In this document: piece after piece, positions 41,857-49,992 of the stretch
How the letters are laid out: each line of letters opens with the position of its first letter
Position numbering within the stretch: the first letter of the stretch is position 1
DNA from: Anaerolineaceae bacterium
Lineage (GTDB): Bacteria > Chloroflexota > Anaerolineae > Anaerolineales > Anaerolineaceae
Direction of reading: 5' to 3'
Length of the DNA: 62,788 bases
NCBI GenBank assembly: GCA_016927865.1
Contig: JAFGLU010000111.1
Span: 1 to 62,788, forward strand
Made by a program: the position numbers and the translations under genes
The notes under the pieces: generated by a model
What the model saw: only the letters and a program-made list of their open reading frames with translations
What the model was told of the DNA's origin: nothing
The model's database searches: none

Positions 41857-42414
41857 TCAAATGGTGAGGAAATCCCCTAAATTTGAAGCCTGCAAGATCG
41901 CCGCGACCGTCTCATCAACGCTGAGGGCCGAGGTATCCACCACCACCCACCCATCCTCTGCCAACCGCGCAGCAGATGCATTCAACTGCCGGTATACAAT
42001 CTCAATCCCTTCGTCGATATATGCCAGCTCCGGGCTACCCTCAGCGCGCTGCCGGTTACGCTGGTGGGCTGCCTCCTGCCTGGGATACAGGACCACTTTG
42101 TGAAAATGCGGATGACCAAGCAGGGCCTGATAATCGTTCAGATGTTCGGCATCCCAAAAATCATCAATCACCACGCCAAAGCCTGTCCGGTGGTATATCA
42201 ACGCCGCCTCGGCTGCGCTCTGCCGCGCCAGAGCAATTTGCTGAGCCAACTCATCGCTCCATACAGGCCCGGGCAGCAACAACCCCGAGACCACCATCAT
42301 ACGCAAATCGTCCACAGGCATATGGATGCTCTTTGAAAAACAAGCTGCCAATGCCCGGCTGGTGGTGCTCTTGCCTACCGCAGGTGGGCCAACAATCAAA
42401 AAAATGGGTTTCAT
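41857..42414 (-). CDS. P-loop kinase-like protein (chloramphenicol phosphotransferase-like)
   Basis: 185 residues from the ATG at 42412-42414, with GAGAAAGG upstream. KPIFLIVGPPAVGKSTTSRA carries the Walker A loop (about 9-17). IHMPVDDLRMM and GFGVVIDDFWDAEHL follow, with an Arg-rich lid (RQEAAHQRNRQRAEG). The pattern is that of small-molecule kinases such as chloramphenicol phosphotransferase and uncharacterised AAA_33 proteins. The substrate is unknown. Confidence 0.78.
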   Translation of the reverse strand: MKPIFLIVGPPAVGKSTTSRALAACFSKSIHMPVDDLRMMVVSGLLLPGPVWSDELAQQIALARQSAAEAALIYHRTGFGVVIDDFWDAEHLNDYQALLGHPHFHKVVLYPRQEAAHQRNRQRAEGSPELAYIDEGIEIVYRQLNASAARLAEDGWVVVDTSALSVDETVAAILQASNLGDFLTI

Positions 42415-42662
42415 TAGGGCCTTTCTCCCGACCTCGTCGGAAATCTCCTCCCCATACACAACAACTCTAACAAATCTGGTCCCAGTTCTTGTACTAAACC
42501 TTGGGACTCGCCTTCGGCAATCATGTTAAGAAATGACATTACGCAACTCCTTATCAACCAGGATCGAAACGGTCACGACTTGTTTCTTGCCGTGTTTTCG
42601 TCATTGTAATTGTTTCAGACGAGCCAGTCAAGATAATTATTATCTTTATTATAAACATATAA
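42415..42662. other. Intergenic space without recognised gene
   Basis: A 248-bp AT-richer stretch upstream of the kinase gene. It contains an A/T-rich run near 42630-42660 (AATTATTATCTTTATTATAA) that could hold a promoter, but I cannot place boxes with confidence. The collapsed MITE copy begins at 42663. Confidence 0.5.
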
Positions 42663-42722
42663 GCAACTGCTCAGAGTGTAAGAAAAATTCAGGCCTCTTC
42701 CGCTTCTGTTCGGTTCTCCAAC
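42663..42722. mobile_element. Collapsed copy G of the hairpin MITE family (core missing)
   Basis: GCAACTGCTCAGAGTGTAAG is the family right arm in reverse; ATTCAGGCCTCTTCCGCTTC is the left arm in reverse, joined without the hairpin core. The outer right end (TTCGGTTCTCCAAC) has drifted and no target duplication is left. It directly abuts the terminator at 42727. Confidence 0.65.
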
Positions 42723-42726
42723 AAAA

Positions 42727-42755
42727 ATCCCCGCAGGGGGAAATCCTGCGGGGAT
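42727..42755 (-). terminator. Intrinsic terminator of the sugar transporter operon
   Basis: ATCCCCGCAGG (42727-42737) and CCTGCGGGGAT (42745-42755) form a perfect 11-bp stem. Read on the minus strand it is followed by TTTTGTT, a proper T tract. It stands 42 bp after the stop of the binding-protein gene. Confidence 0.85.
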
Positions 42756-42796
42756 CGGGTACATGGGTGGGTTAGTCGATTGTACCAGGAGTCGGG

Positions 42797-44362
42797 TTAT
42801 TCGCCCTTGGCCTGTTTCCAGGCATCATACTGCAATTGGACCTCGGCCATAACCTTGTCCATACCAGCAGCCTTCAAGGCGTCAACATACTTCGGAATTT
42901 CGACGTCGGGATCAACCGAGCCCGTGAACAGAGACCGGTTCATACCGTCCACCACTGCCTGAATGGCGGTCAGTTCAGCCGCCACAGGCTCGGTGCGGAA
43001 GCGGAAGCCCAGCGTAGGATGAGCAACCGAATCGTTCGAGTATTCGATCAGCATCCGGTTCTTCTCGGGGTCTTCTTTGTTGGAAACAGCTTGAATCTGC
43101 GTGTCACCCAGGGTCCAGGCGCCGGCATGAGCACCGTACCAGGCGCTGTTGATGATATTGACGCGACCGTCAGATTCCACTTCCCAGTGGGTGCCTTCCA
43201 CGCCGTACAGCATCATGTTGATCAGCTTGGAGTCGACATGCATCAGGTTGAGGAACTTCATCGCCTGCACGGGGTATTCCGACATGGCGGGGATCGCCAA
43301 CATCGAGCCACCCGCGTGGTGGGTCACGTTGATCTTGGCCTGTCCATAGATCTCTTTGAGCTGCAGGTCAGCGTTGCCAGAGGCATTGACCAATTCCTGC
43401 GCTTTGATATTGCTACCCTTCAGCGGCTGAGTGCGGGCCAGGAATTTGCCGGCGTTGAAATCCTGAGCAGGATCCCAGGTCGACAGACCAGCATCCGGGT
43501 GGATATAACCCTTCTGCGCCCAACTGTACATCAACTTGGCGAAATCCTTGTTGATGTCGGTTTCCCAAACGCTGTAGATAGTCTCATCGTAGACACCATT
43601 GGCATCGGGCATCATCTTCATATTGATGACGTTGCCGGGGATGCTGGAGCTGAGGCTGGGCAGCCAGGGCTCAAAGCCCCACCACTGTTCCGCAATGTAG
43701 GGGTAATCGTTGGGATAGAGCTCTTTGGCCTTGGCCAGCCAGGGTTCCAGGTCTTCCATCGACTTGATCTTTGCGGCTTCTTCGTCGGTCAGACCAATTT
43801 CTTCAGCGATGGTGGCATTGTAGATGAGACCCATCGGAACGGTCAGCTCTTTATTGGTCGGGACGGCATAGTTGACGCCATCCACCTGGGTACCGGTGAT
43901 GAACGAGGGGTTCAGGGTGCGCAGGATGTCCTGACCATATAGCTCGAGCAGGTTGCCATCGGGGCCATTGTCGTCATTCAACGGGGTCAGCAGACCATCG
44001 CTGGCCTCTTGCATGTAGTACGACCAGTCAGCGGTGAAGATGATGTCGATCTTCTCGCCGGCTTGCAAAGCTGTGACAGCCTTCGAAGCCCAGTCGCCCC
44101 AGCCAATGATGTGGAACTTGACGTTGACGCCGATGAGCGGCTCAACGTATTCGTTGATCGCCTGCTCAACGGATTCGCGCTGGTCGGTATCGCCGTTGCC
44201 AATCCAGTAGTAGTCAAGCGTGACAACTTCTTCAACAGGAGCTGCGGGGGCTACAGGTTCTTCTCCGCCGCTGGGTGCTGCAGTTGGCGCAGCAGGTGTA
44301 CAACCAAACGCTGCCGCCATTACGAAAATGACCATCAGTAACGAAACGATCTTCTTTACCAT
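42797..44362 (-). CDS. Extracellular solute-binding lipoprotein, LplA-like
   Basis: 521 residues. The lipobox AAAFGC puts the modified Cys at 21, followed by an A/P-rich linker. The mature part has VTLDYYWIGNGDTDQRESVE, EKIDIIFTADWSYYMQEASD and a long C-terminal domain ending FTGSVDPDVEIPKYVDALKA. This is the large binding protein (DUF3502-like) of LplABC-type importers for oligosaccharides. It is the last gene of a three-gene operon and the only component outside the membrane. The importer ATPase is not encoded here, as usual for CUT1 systems sharing an MsmX-type ATPase. Confidence 0.9.
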   Translation of the reverse strand: MVKKIVSLLMVIFVMAAAFGCTPAAPTAAPSGGEEPVAPAAPVEEVVTLDYYWIGNGDTDQRESVEQAINEYVEPLIGVNVKFHIIGWGDWASKAVTALQAGEKIDIIFTADWSYYMQEASDGLLTPLNDDNGPDGNLLELYGQDILRTLNPSFITGTQVDGVNYAVPTNKELTVPMGLIYNATIAEEIGLTDEEAAKIKSMEDLEPWLAKAKELYPNDYPYIAEQWWGFEPWLPSLSSSIPGNVINMKMMPDANGVYDETIYSVWETDINKDFAKLMYSWAQKGYIHPDAGLSTWDPAQDFNAGKFLARTQPLKGSNIKAQELVNASGNADLQLKEIYGQAKINVTHHAGGSMLAIPAMSEYPVQAMKFLNLMHVDSKLINMMLYGVEGTHWEVESDGRVNIINSAWYGAHAGAWTLGDTQIQAVSNKEDPEKNRMLIEYSNDSVAHPTLGFRFRTEPVAAELTAIQAVVDGMNRSLFTGSVDPDVEIPKYVDALKAAGMDKVMAEVQLQYDAWKQAKGE

Positions 44363-44453
44363 GTCTCCTCTTCCTTTATCGAATCTTTTCTATATGGCCC
44401 ACCCACATAGTTTATATGTAGCAATTGGCACGCACCAACTGCCAATAAAACCC

Positions 44454-45410
44454 TTAACCCTTCACCGCGCCAATGGTCAGGCCGCGGATGAAGTAACGCT
44501 GGAAAAACGGATAAGCAAAGATGATGGGGCCTACCGTGACGACCGCCATCGCCATGCGGAATGTTTCCGATGGCAACTCCGACAGGTTCACAATGCCCGG
44601 CATCTTTTCCGCGTTCTCCAGCAAGAAGCGGATATTGTTGAGTGTGGTATAGATGGTGAACTGCAAGCTGTAATATTTGGCCTCATCCACCAACAGAAGG
44701 CAGTTATAGAAGTTGTTCCAAATGCCAATGGCGGCAAACAAAGCCACCGTTGCCAGGCCCGGCAGTGCCAGGGGTACCACAATCTGGATCAACGTGCGCC
44801 ACTCGCCGGCCCCATCCATGCGAGCCGATTCAATGACCTCGTTGGGAACATTTGCCCGGTAGAACGTGGTCATCACAATCACCCAAAAAGCGCTAAACGA
44901 GGAGGGCAAGAACAGCGCCCATAACGTGTCGTTGATGTTCAACACCTGCCGCATGACCATAAAATACGAAACCAGCCCACCGCTGAACAGCATGGTGAAA
45001 AAGGCATAGAAGGTGAAGAAACCTTTGAACTTGAAATTTGGCCTCGAGAGCGGGTACGCATACAAGCCCACTGATATGACCGCCAGCACCGTGCCTGCCA
45101 CCGTAGAAATCAGTGTGTTTTTATAGGCAATTCCCACAATCGAGCCCTGCCCAAACAGGAACTTATACGCTGCCACAGAAAATTCCTCAGGCCACAAGCG
45201 GTAGCCGTTGGCTGCCAGCGAAGATTCCTTTGTGATAGAGGAAATCACAACAATCCATATTGGGATCAAGGTCAATAAACTGAAGAAGATAAACCCTGCA
45301 TTCAGGATCGAATTGGCCGTCGGTGAAATCGACAGCATATCCCGTTTGCCTGTGACTTTGCGCAGAGGTTTGCCTGGCTTGCCGGAAGTTGATAGAATGC
45401 TTTTTTCCAT
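44454..45410 (-). CDS. Carbohydrate ABC permease, LplC/YtcP-like
   Basis: 318 residues from the ATG at 45408-45410, preferred over a GTG three codons earlier because AGGTGAG is properly spaced. Six hydrophobic helices; the ATPase-docking loop is ESARMDGAGEWRTLIQIVVP (about 190-209). A basic N-terminus (KPGKPLRKVTGKRD) faces the cytoplasm. The C-terminus FQRYFIRGLTIGAVKG is the usual CUT1 permease end. It works with the permease at 45428 and the lipoprotein at 42797. Confidence 0.9.
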   Translation of the reverse strand: MEKSILSTSGKPGKPLRKVTGKRDMLSISPTANSILNAGFIFFSLLTLIPIWIVVISSITKESSLAANGYRLWPEEFSVAAYKFLFGQGSIVGIAYKNTLISTVAGTVLAVISVGLYAYPLSRPNFKFKGFFTFYAFFTMLFSGGLVSYFMVMRQVLNINDTLWALFLPSSFSAFWVIVMTTFYRANVPNEVIESARMDGAGEWRTLIQIVVPLALPGLATVALFAAIGIWNNFYNCLLLVDEAKYYSLQFTIYTTLNNIRFLLENAEKMPGIVNLSELPSETFRMAMAVVTVGPIIFAYPFFQRYFIRGLTIGAVKG

Positions 45411-45427
45411 TGTTCTCACCTGTTTCC

Positions 45428-46438
45428 TTAGAACAATGCCAGTTCTGGCCGGGTCTTTCGCACGATAAAATTCGTGACCAGAATAAGGACAAAGCCCACC
45501 ACCGACTGCACAAACGCTGCAGCCGAAGGATACCCAATGGGGGTTGAGCTTCGCAGCATGTTATACACAAACACGTCCAGGGTGTAGGTCACATCCTTCA
45601 CCAATGCCGCTCCGTTTGGCAGGGTATAGAACATATCAAAATCAGAACCGAAGATGCGGCCCACCGCCAGGATCTGCAAAAGAACAATGATCGGGATCAA
45701 GTGTGGCAGGGTAATATGCATAAACTGCTTCCACTTTCCGGCGCCGTCAATCGCAGCGGCTTCATAAAGCTCGCGGTCAATGCCGGTGATCGTCGCCAGG
45801 TAAATAATGGACCCGTTGCCTGTGTATTTCCATATATTGGCGACCACAAAGATGATGGGCCAGGCAGCGGCTGTCTTGTAAACCTCCAGTTTCTCAAACC
45901 CCATGGGAACAATGATGCTATTGATAATCCCCATATTGCTGCCCAGGGCGTAAACAACATAAGCTACAACGATCCAGGAGATAAAGAACGGCAGGAAGAA
46001 AATCGAGTGGTAGAGCTTGGCCATAAACCGGTTGGTCAGCTCAAAAATCAAAACTGCCAGCAAAACCGACAACACCAGACCGATCACCATGAAAACCAGA
46101 TTGTACACAACCGTGTTGCGGATATAGGTTAGCGTGCTGTCAATATTGGTTGGTAAAGTTAGGTAGCGGAAATTCTCAAACCCCGACCAGGGACTGTTGA
46201 GAAGGCTGTAGAAAAACTTATTCTGCAGCCAGTACCCTTCAGGAGGCCTGCTCAGCCGGTAGGTCTTGAAAGCCAACAAAATCCCGGGCATAGGCAGGTA
46301 ATTAAACAGCAACAAGAAGATGGCGCCTGGCAAAACCATGGTCAGATAAGATAAATTGCTGTAAATCTTATCTCTTCCCCATCCTCCCTTCTTCTTGATT
46401 GGAGCCGGACTTGCAGCGGTCGTCGTTTCAATTGACAT
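45428..46438 (-). CDS. Carbohydrate ABC permease, LplB-like
   Basis: 336 residues from the ATG at 46436-46438, with GGAGACTG upstream. The first helix follows a charged N-terminus (PAPIKKKGGWGRDK); the docking loop is ELYEAAAIDGAGKWKQFMHI (about 214-233), typical of CUT1 permeases of the LplB/UgpA group. It is the first gene of the operon 46438-42797. A pair of direct repeats at 46597-46630 may control it. Confidence 0.9.
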   Translation of the reverse strand: MSIETTTAASPAPIKKKGGWGRDKIYSNLSYLTMVLPGAIFLLLFNYLPMPGILLAFKTYRLSRPPEGYWLQNKFFYSLLNSPWSGFENFRYLTLPTNIDSTLTYIRNTVVYNLVFMVIGLVLSVLLAVLIFELTNRFMAKLYHSIFFLPFFISWIVVAYVVYALGSNMGIINSIIVPMGFEKLEVYKTAAAWPIIFVVANIWKYTGNGSIIYLATITGIDRELYEAAAIDGAGKWKQFMHITLPHLIPIIVLLQILAVGRIFGSDFDMFYTLPNGAALVKDVTYTLDVFVYNMLRSSTPIGYPSAAAFVQSVVGFVLILVTNFIVRKTRPELALF

Positions 46439-46596
46439 TTGACAGTCTCCAGTTCTAAAGATCAAGTTCGCGTTATTATTTAGCTGTCTACGGTCTTTGC
46501 ATTGAAAAGTTCTACAGGTAAAAGCGAGGCTTCGTCAAAAAAACGGCCCGGCACGACTGTAGCAACGATGGTAACAAAAATTGCCCATTTGAACGT

Positions 46597-46630
46597 TCAC
46601 TTTTGTGACTAAACAATTCATTTTTGTGAC
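46597..46630 (-). promoter_or_regulatory. Two direct repeats upstream of the sugar transporter operon
   Basis: TCACTTTTGTGAC (46597-46609) and TCATTTTTGTGAC (46618-46630) are 21 bp apart, two helical turns. Each is itself nearly palindromic (TCAC-TTTT-GTGA). They lie about 160-190 bp before the first start codon, a distance that fits an activator or a response regulator rather than a simple roadblock repressor. Confidence 0.5.
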
Positions 46631-46914
46631 CACCTCAATATTTGAACTGAACTGGTTATTTAGGGGAATGGTCGCATCCTGATGACGAACAACGTACCAG
46701 GAAAAGAACCGAATGAAAAGAGAACTTCCGCTTCCTGGGTGAGTGCCTGCCGCCCACCCAGGAAAGGCTAAACCTTCCAAAAATTGTGTTCGAGCGCCAC
46801 CTATGCCGCGCTTCTATCCATATTTAGATTGTAGGGAGATTCTTGGCATAGTCAAGCGCGCATTGTCATCAAAAACCAATGACCCCAAATACATCCAAAT
46901 ACTCCCGAGCTCAC
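46631..46914. other. Intergenic space without recognised gene
   Basis: Between the direct repeats and the hairpin element at 46915 there are 284 bp of ordinary composition. I see no convincing frame with a ribosome site, no RNA gene and no clear terminator here. Confidence 0.5.
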
Positions 46915-47029
46915 GCAAATTTACCTGAGTTTGGGATAAGTCTCTTTTGAGGCATATTGCCCGGCAAAGCCGGCCAATATGCCTCAAAAAAGGGCACTTC
47001 ACTCCCTAACCCGAACTGACGTAAATTAC
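46915..47029. repeat. Hairpin element overlapping the APH gene stop
   Basis: The core stem TTTTGAGGCATATTGCCCGGC (from 46944) pairs with its partner ending at 46988 with one mismatch, loop AAA. Outer arms GCAAATTTACCTGAGTTTGG (46915) and, in reverse, GTAATTTACGTCAGTTCGGG (from 47029) match at most positions. The right end overlaps the kinase gene and supplies its TAA stop at 47026-47028. The architecture equals the 112-bp family, but the arm sequence differs. No flanking duplication is found. Confidence 0.6.
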
Positions 47030-47967
47030 ACAGCCAATGGTGGATTAGGCCCATCTGGCCGCAGTTGTTGATGGTCGGCGATCAATGCTTCGACCACCCG
47101 AAAGGGTTGCTCTGCGGCAGCCAGGTTACTGTCGATGTTAGGCGCCAGGGTAATCAGCGCTTTCCACAGCGCCCAGCCGCGCCCCCGCGCCCAGGTAGAC
47201 TCATTCACCGGCAGATTTGCAATGAACGCCTCCCGGCTCTCCCCCTCAAAAAACGTCCACGCGATGACCGTATCGCAAGCCGGGTCGCCCACGCACGAGC
47301 AGCCAAAATCAATGACCGCGTTCAAACGGCCGTTTTGCACCAGTAGGTTCGATGCGCTCACATCCCCATGCACCCACACCTCTGGCCCAGACCATTTTGC
47401 CGCCAGCGCCGCCTCCCAAACCTCCCAGGCAGCGCGGGTATCGATCTTACCTTCCATGGAATTCAGAGCCTCACGCATTTCGCCGTCATATACAGCCAGG
47501 TTCCCGCCCCGGAAAAAATTCTGCGCACCCGGTAGCGGCCCTCCCGTTGGGTCAATCCGCTGCAAGGCCGCCAGAAACTGCGCCACATCGACAGCCAACG
47601 AACGCAAGTCCGCGATCTTTGCCCGCTCCGCAATCTCGCCCTCGCGCCAGCGGTAGACCGACCAATGCCAGGGATACCCTTCGCCTGGCTCTCCCATCGC
47701 CACCGGCTCAGGGATTGGCAGCGGCAGTAGTGGCGCCAGCCTTGGCAGCCAGCGCTGCTCCTTCTGCACCTGATCCGCATAAGCCGCAGCGCTGGGCAGC
47801 CGCACCGACAACTCCTCGCCCAGCCGGAAGGTGCGGTTATCCCACCCATCCACTGCCACCCTCCGCACGGGCAAATGCGCCCAGTGTGGGAACTGCCCGG
47901 CAATCAGCTTGCGGACCAGCTCCTCAGTGATATTTTCTTTTGGAAAAACCACAACCTCAGAACTCAT
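47026..47967 (-). CDS. Aminoglycoside phosphotransferase (APH) family kinase
   Basis: 313 residues. The kinase-like catalytic site is VWVHGDVSASNLLV (about 197-210; catalytic Asp and the downstream Asn) and the metal site AVIDFGCS. The N-terminal lobe has VDGWDNRTFRLGEELSVRLP. Such APH-fold proteins phosphorylate antibiotics or other small molecules; without context resistance cannot be claimed. The final codons and the stop lie within the end of a hairpin element (46915-47029). Confidence 0.85.
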   Translation of the reverse strand: MSSEVVVFPKENITEELVRKLIAGQFPHWAHLPVRRVAVDGWDNRTFRLGEELSVRLPSAAAYADQVQKEQRWLPRLAPLLPLPIPEPVAMGEPGEGYPWHWSVYRWREGEIAERAKIADLRSLAVDVAQFLAALQRIDPTGGPLPGAQNFFRGGNLAVYDGEMREALNSMEGKIDTRAAWEVWEAALAAKWSGPEVWVHGDVSASNLLVQNGRLNAVIDFGCSCVGDPACDTVIAWTFFEGESREAFIANLPVNESTWARGRGWALWKALITLAPNIDSNLAAAEQPFRVVEALIADHQQLRPDGPNPPLAV

Positions 47968-48028
47968 CTCTTAGTTTTCTCGCTCCATAAAAAGCGCTCG
48001 CCACAGCATGGCGAGAGCTTTTATCTTG

Positions 48029-48139
48029 GTTACTACTCAGCCCATCGGGGAAAGAGGCCGAATTTGTGGTGTTTGGCGGGGCGAAGCCCCGCCAAACACC
48101 ACAAATTCGGGACTTTTCTACCAGTGCCTGAGTAGTTAC
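48029..48139. mobile_element. Hairpin MITE family, intact copy H with exact 8-bp target duplication
   Basis: 111 bp from GTTACTACTCAG to CTGAGTAGTTAC. The core is a perfect 25-bp stem starting CCGAATTTGTGGTGTTTGGC, loop GAA. TTATCTTG precedes (48021-48028) and follows (48140-48147) directly. Compared with copies D and E, the stem base is changed on both arms together (CCTGAATTTGAGG to CCGAATTTGTGG). It lies between the APH gene start and the stop of the YeaQ-like gene. Confidence 0.92.
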
Positions 48140-48159
48140 TTATCTTGTAAACCAACGCC

Positions 48160-48411
48160 TCAGATCCGCTTGATCAGGCGCAACAAGTACAACAACACCA
48201 CCGCGCCAACCAGCGCCGTGATCAGCGAGCCGATGATCCCGCTGGCCGAGAGACCCAGCACGCCAAACAGCCACCCGCCCAACACCGAGCCGATGACGCC
48301 AACCACCAGGTCGCCCACCAGGCCCAACGACTTGCCTTTCATGATCCGGCTCGCCAGCCATCCAGCGGCCAGCCCGATCAACAAAAATAAGAGTAAGCTA
48401 CCAGCATCCAT
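48160..48411 (-). CDS. GlsB/YeaQ/YmgE-family small membrane protein
   Basis: 83 residues from the ATG at 48409-48411, with AAAGGAGGAATTT as RBS. Three hydrophobic helices with glycine-rich turns (LFLLIGLAAGWLASRIMKG, GDLVVGVIGSVLGGWLFGVL, SLITALVGAVVLLYLL) are the pattern of the transglycosylase-associated protein family, often induced by general stress. The name reflects homology; no enzyme activity is known. Confidence 0.88.
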   Translation of the reverse strand: MDAGSLLLFLLIGLAAGWLASRIMKGKSLGLVGDLVVGVIGSVLGGWLFGVLGLSASGIIGSLITALVGAVVLLYLLRLIKRI

Positions 48412-48449
48412 TTCAAATTCCTCCTTTGCGCTACTATAACACAAACGGT

Positions 48450-48851
48450 TTACAGTAACCACCTGCCCGCGAAGTAGCCCGCCAGGCTCACCAGCGTGCT
48501 CAAAACCACGCCCCAGGTGATATCCACCACCGTGAGCAAAACCGGCCAATCCTTCAGGGTAGCCAGATTGGTCAAGTCATAGGTCGCATAGGTAATCAAC
48601 CCATACAACGCCGCTCGCAGCAACGTCACGCGTAAAGATTGCGCCTCTAGACCCGGCAAAACCACAAAAAACACAATTCCCAGAATGAACAGCAGGTAGA
48701 AAATGATCGCTGCGACCCAATTGGTGGTAGGCGCCATCAAAAAACCCAGGTGCTTGCGGTAAAATCCGCGCGCAATCACTCCCAGCCAGAGCATATCGAT
48801 GGCAAAGAAAGCAACCAGAGTCACGCCATAGAGTTTGACCAAATTCAACAT
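48450..48851 (-). CDS. DUF2177 membrane protein
   Basis: 133 residues from the ATG at 48849-48851 (AAGGAAGGG upstream). Four helices; LYGVTLVAFFAIDMLWLGVI, ARGFYRKHLGFLM and ALYGLITYATYDLTNLATLK are the conserved parts of DUF2177. Function is unknown. It starts one base after the stop of the F420-type reductase gene, so they share a transcript; DUF2177 could serve the same membrane redox process. Confidence 0.85.
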   Translation of the reverse strand: MLNLVKLYGVTLVAFFAIDMLWLGVIARGFYRKHLGFLMAPTTNWVAAIIFYLLFILGIVFFVVLPGLEAQSLRVTLLRAALYGLITYATYDLTNLATLKDWPVLLTVVDITWGVVLSTLVSLAGYFAGRWLL

Positions 48852-48852
48852 T

Positions 48853-49311
48853 TCACCCTTCCTTTCGAACCCTGAACACCGGGTAATCGGCGGCGATTTT
48901 CTCAAATTCTGCCAGCGGCGCATTCAACGCCACGCTCACATGCGGCCGGGCCCCCGGCGCGATCCGCAAATACTGCTTCAATATTGGGGCGCGCTGACCG
49001 GTTTCCACCTCTTCCAGCATCACTTGCTCCACCTTGCCGTGCCGCAGCACGGCCTTCCCACCGGCTGCCTTCACGTTTTGCACCCAATTGGCTTCCTCGC
49101 CCAGCATCGACACCAGGTAGCGCTCCCCCTTGATCACCGTCATCGCCAACGGAAAGCGGATCATCTTCCCCGACTTCCTTCCCAGAACCTCCAGCGTGAC
49201 CATGTAGTTTGGCGAGATGCCCAGGGCGTGCAGCCAGCCCCAAAACCCGTTGAGCATTTTTGCCAGCCCGTTTGGACGACCATCTTTATACAGCCAACGA
49301 TGAAAGGCCAT
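48853..49311 (-). CDS. Deazaflavin (F420)-dependent nitroreductase/quinone reductase family protein
   Basis: 152 residues. LEVLGRKSGKMIRFPLAMTV, GERYLVSMLGEEANWVQNVK and AAGGKAVLRHGKVEQV are the signature blocks of the DDN/Rv3547-like family. Members reduce quinones or nitroaromatics with reduced F420, which fits a Chloroflexota host able to make F420, although other flavins are possible. The N-terminus is amphipathic and may touch the membrane. Confidence 0.88.
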   Translation of the reverse strand: MAFHRWLYKDGRPNGLAKMLNGFWGWLHALGISPNYMVTLEVLGRKSGKMIRFPLAMTVIKGERYLVSMLGEEANWVQNVKAAGGKAVLRHGKVEQVMLEEVETGQRAPILKQYLRIAPGARPHVSVALNAPLAEFEKIAADYPVFRVRKEG

Positions 49312-49375
49312 GGAACCCTCTCAGAAGTTATCACACTACCAACAGCTTCTTTCAGAAGAAAAAATTCCCACCGGG

Positions 49376-49837
49376 TTACTGTGGCAAAAGCCACGCCGAT
49401 AACCCGCCCCCCAGTAAAATGATCAATCCCAAAAGCAGATAAATCCACGCCCCGGCTGCATCCGGTTCCAGCACCGCTTTGCTCGGGTTCGTCGGGTCAT
49501 AATAAACCGTCACCAAAATCCCCTGTGGATAAAGGCGCAACTTTTTTCTGGCCGTTTCCAACGCATAGGACGTGCCCCCAAAGCCGACCTGCCTGCCCTC
49601 GTAAGTCTGGTCGTTTACTCGATACTCATAAACCACTTGCAGAACATAACGAGGGGTTGTACGGCTTTTCCGGTCAGCCCCGTCAAAAGCATCTAATCCC
49701 GACGCCAGCACCACCCCATCGGTCGTGGACCAGTGCTTCTGGGCAGCTCTTGCAACCCGGTATTGGTACGCGCCTGCAGCCAGGAACAGCCCGCCTACTG
49801 CCACAAGAACGATCGTCAGGATGATATTTCCGGCCAT
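49376..49837 (-). CDS. DUF3592 membrane protein
   Basis: 153 residues from the ATG at 49835-49837 (GGAG upstream). One N-terminal helix (GNIILTIVLVAVGGLFLAAG) and one C-terminal helix (IYLLLGLIILLGGGLSAWLL) flank a beta domain with VVYEYRVNDQTYEGRQV and YYDPTNPSKAVLEP, the best-conserved DUF3592 form in the window. Its function is unknown. Confidence 0.85.
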   Translation of the reverse strand: MAGNIILTIVLVAVGGLFLAAGAYQYRVARAAQKHWSTTDGVVLASGLDAFDGADRKSRTTPRYVLQVVYEYRVNDQTYEGRQVGFGGTSYALETARKKLRLYPQGILVTVYYDPTNPSKAVLEPDAAGAWIYLLLGLIILLGGGLSAWLLPQ

Positions 49838-49992
49838 ATCTCCACTCCATATTCGGGATGCAACAAAACGCCTTTGCCAATTATGCCATAAATTCACAAC
49901 GGACAACTTCTTTATACTTTCTTAGTACGACCTCATCTCTCTTTCAGATATAATGAATAGGAGCGTTGAATACACTCTCCCCGGGAGACACT

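Noticed and set aside
659-47967. Antibiotic resistance region (nucleotidyltransferase, APH, chloramphenicol-kinase-like, VOC, DHFR-like genes)
   Set aside because: The genes are scattered, belong to broad families with many housekeeping members, and are not linked to integron or transposon genes.
4638-48139. Hairpin repeats as a CRISPR or retron-type array
   Set aside because: Copies are tens of kilobases apart, have no regular spacers and no cas or reverse transcriptase genes nearby; the 8-bp duplications point to transposition.
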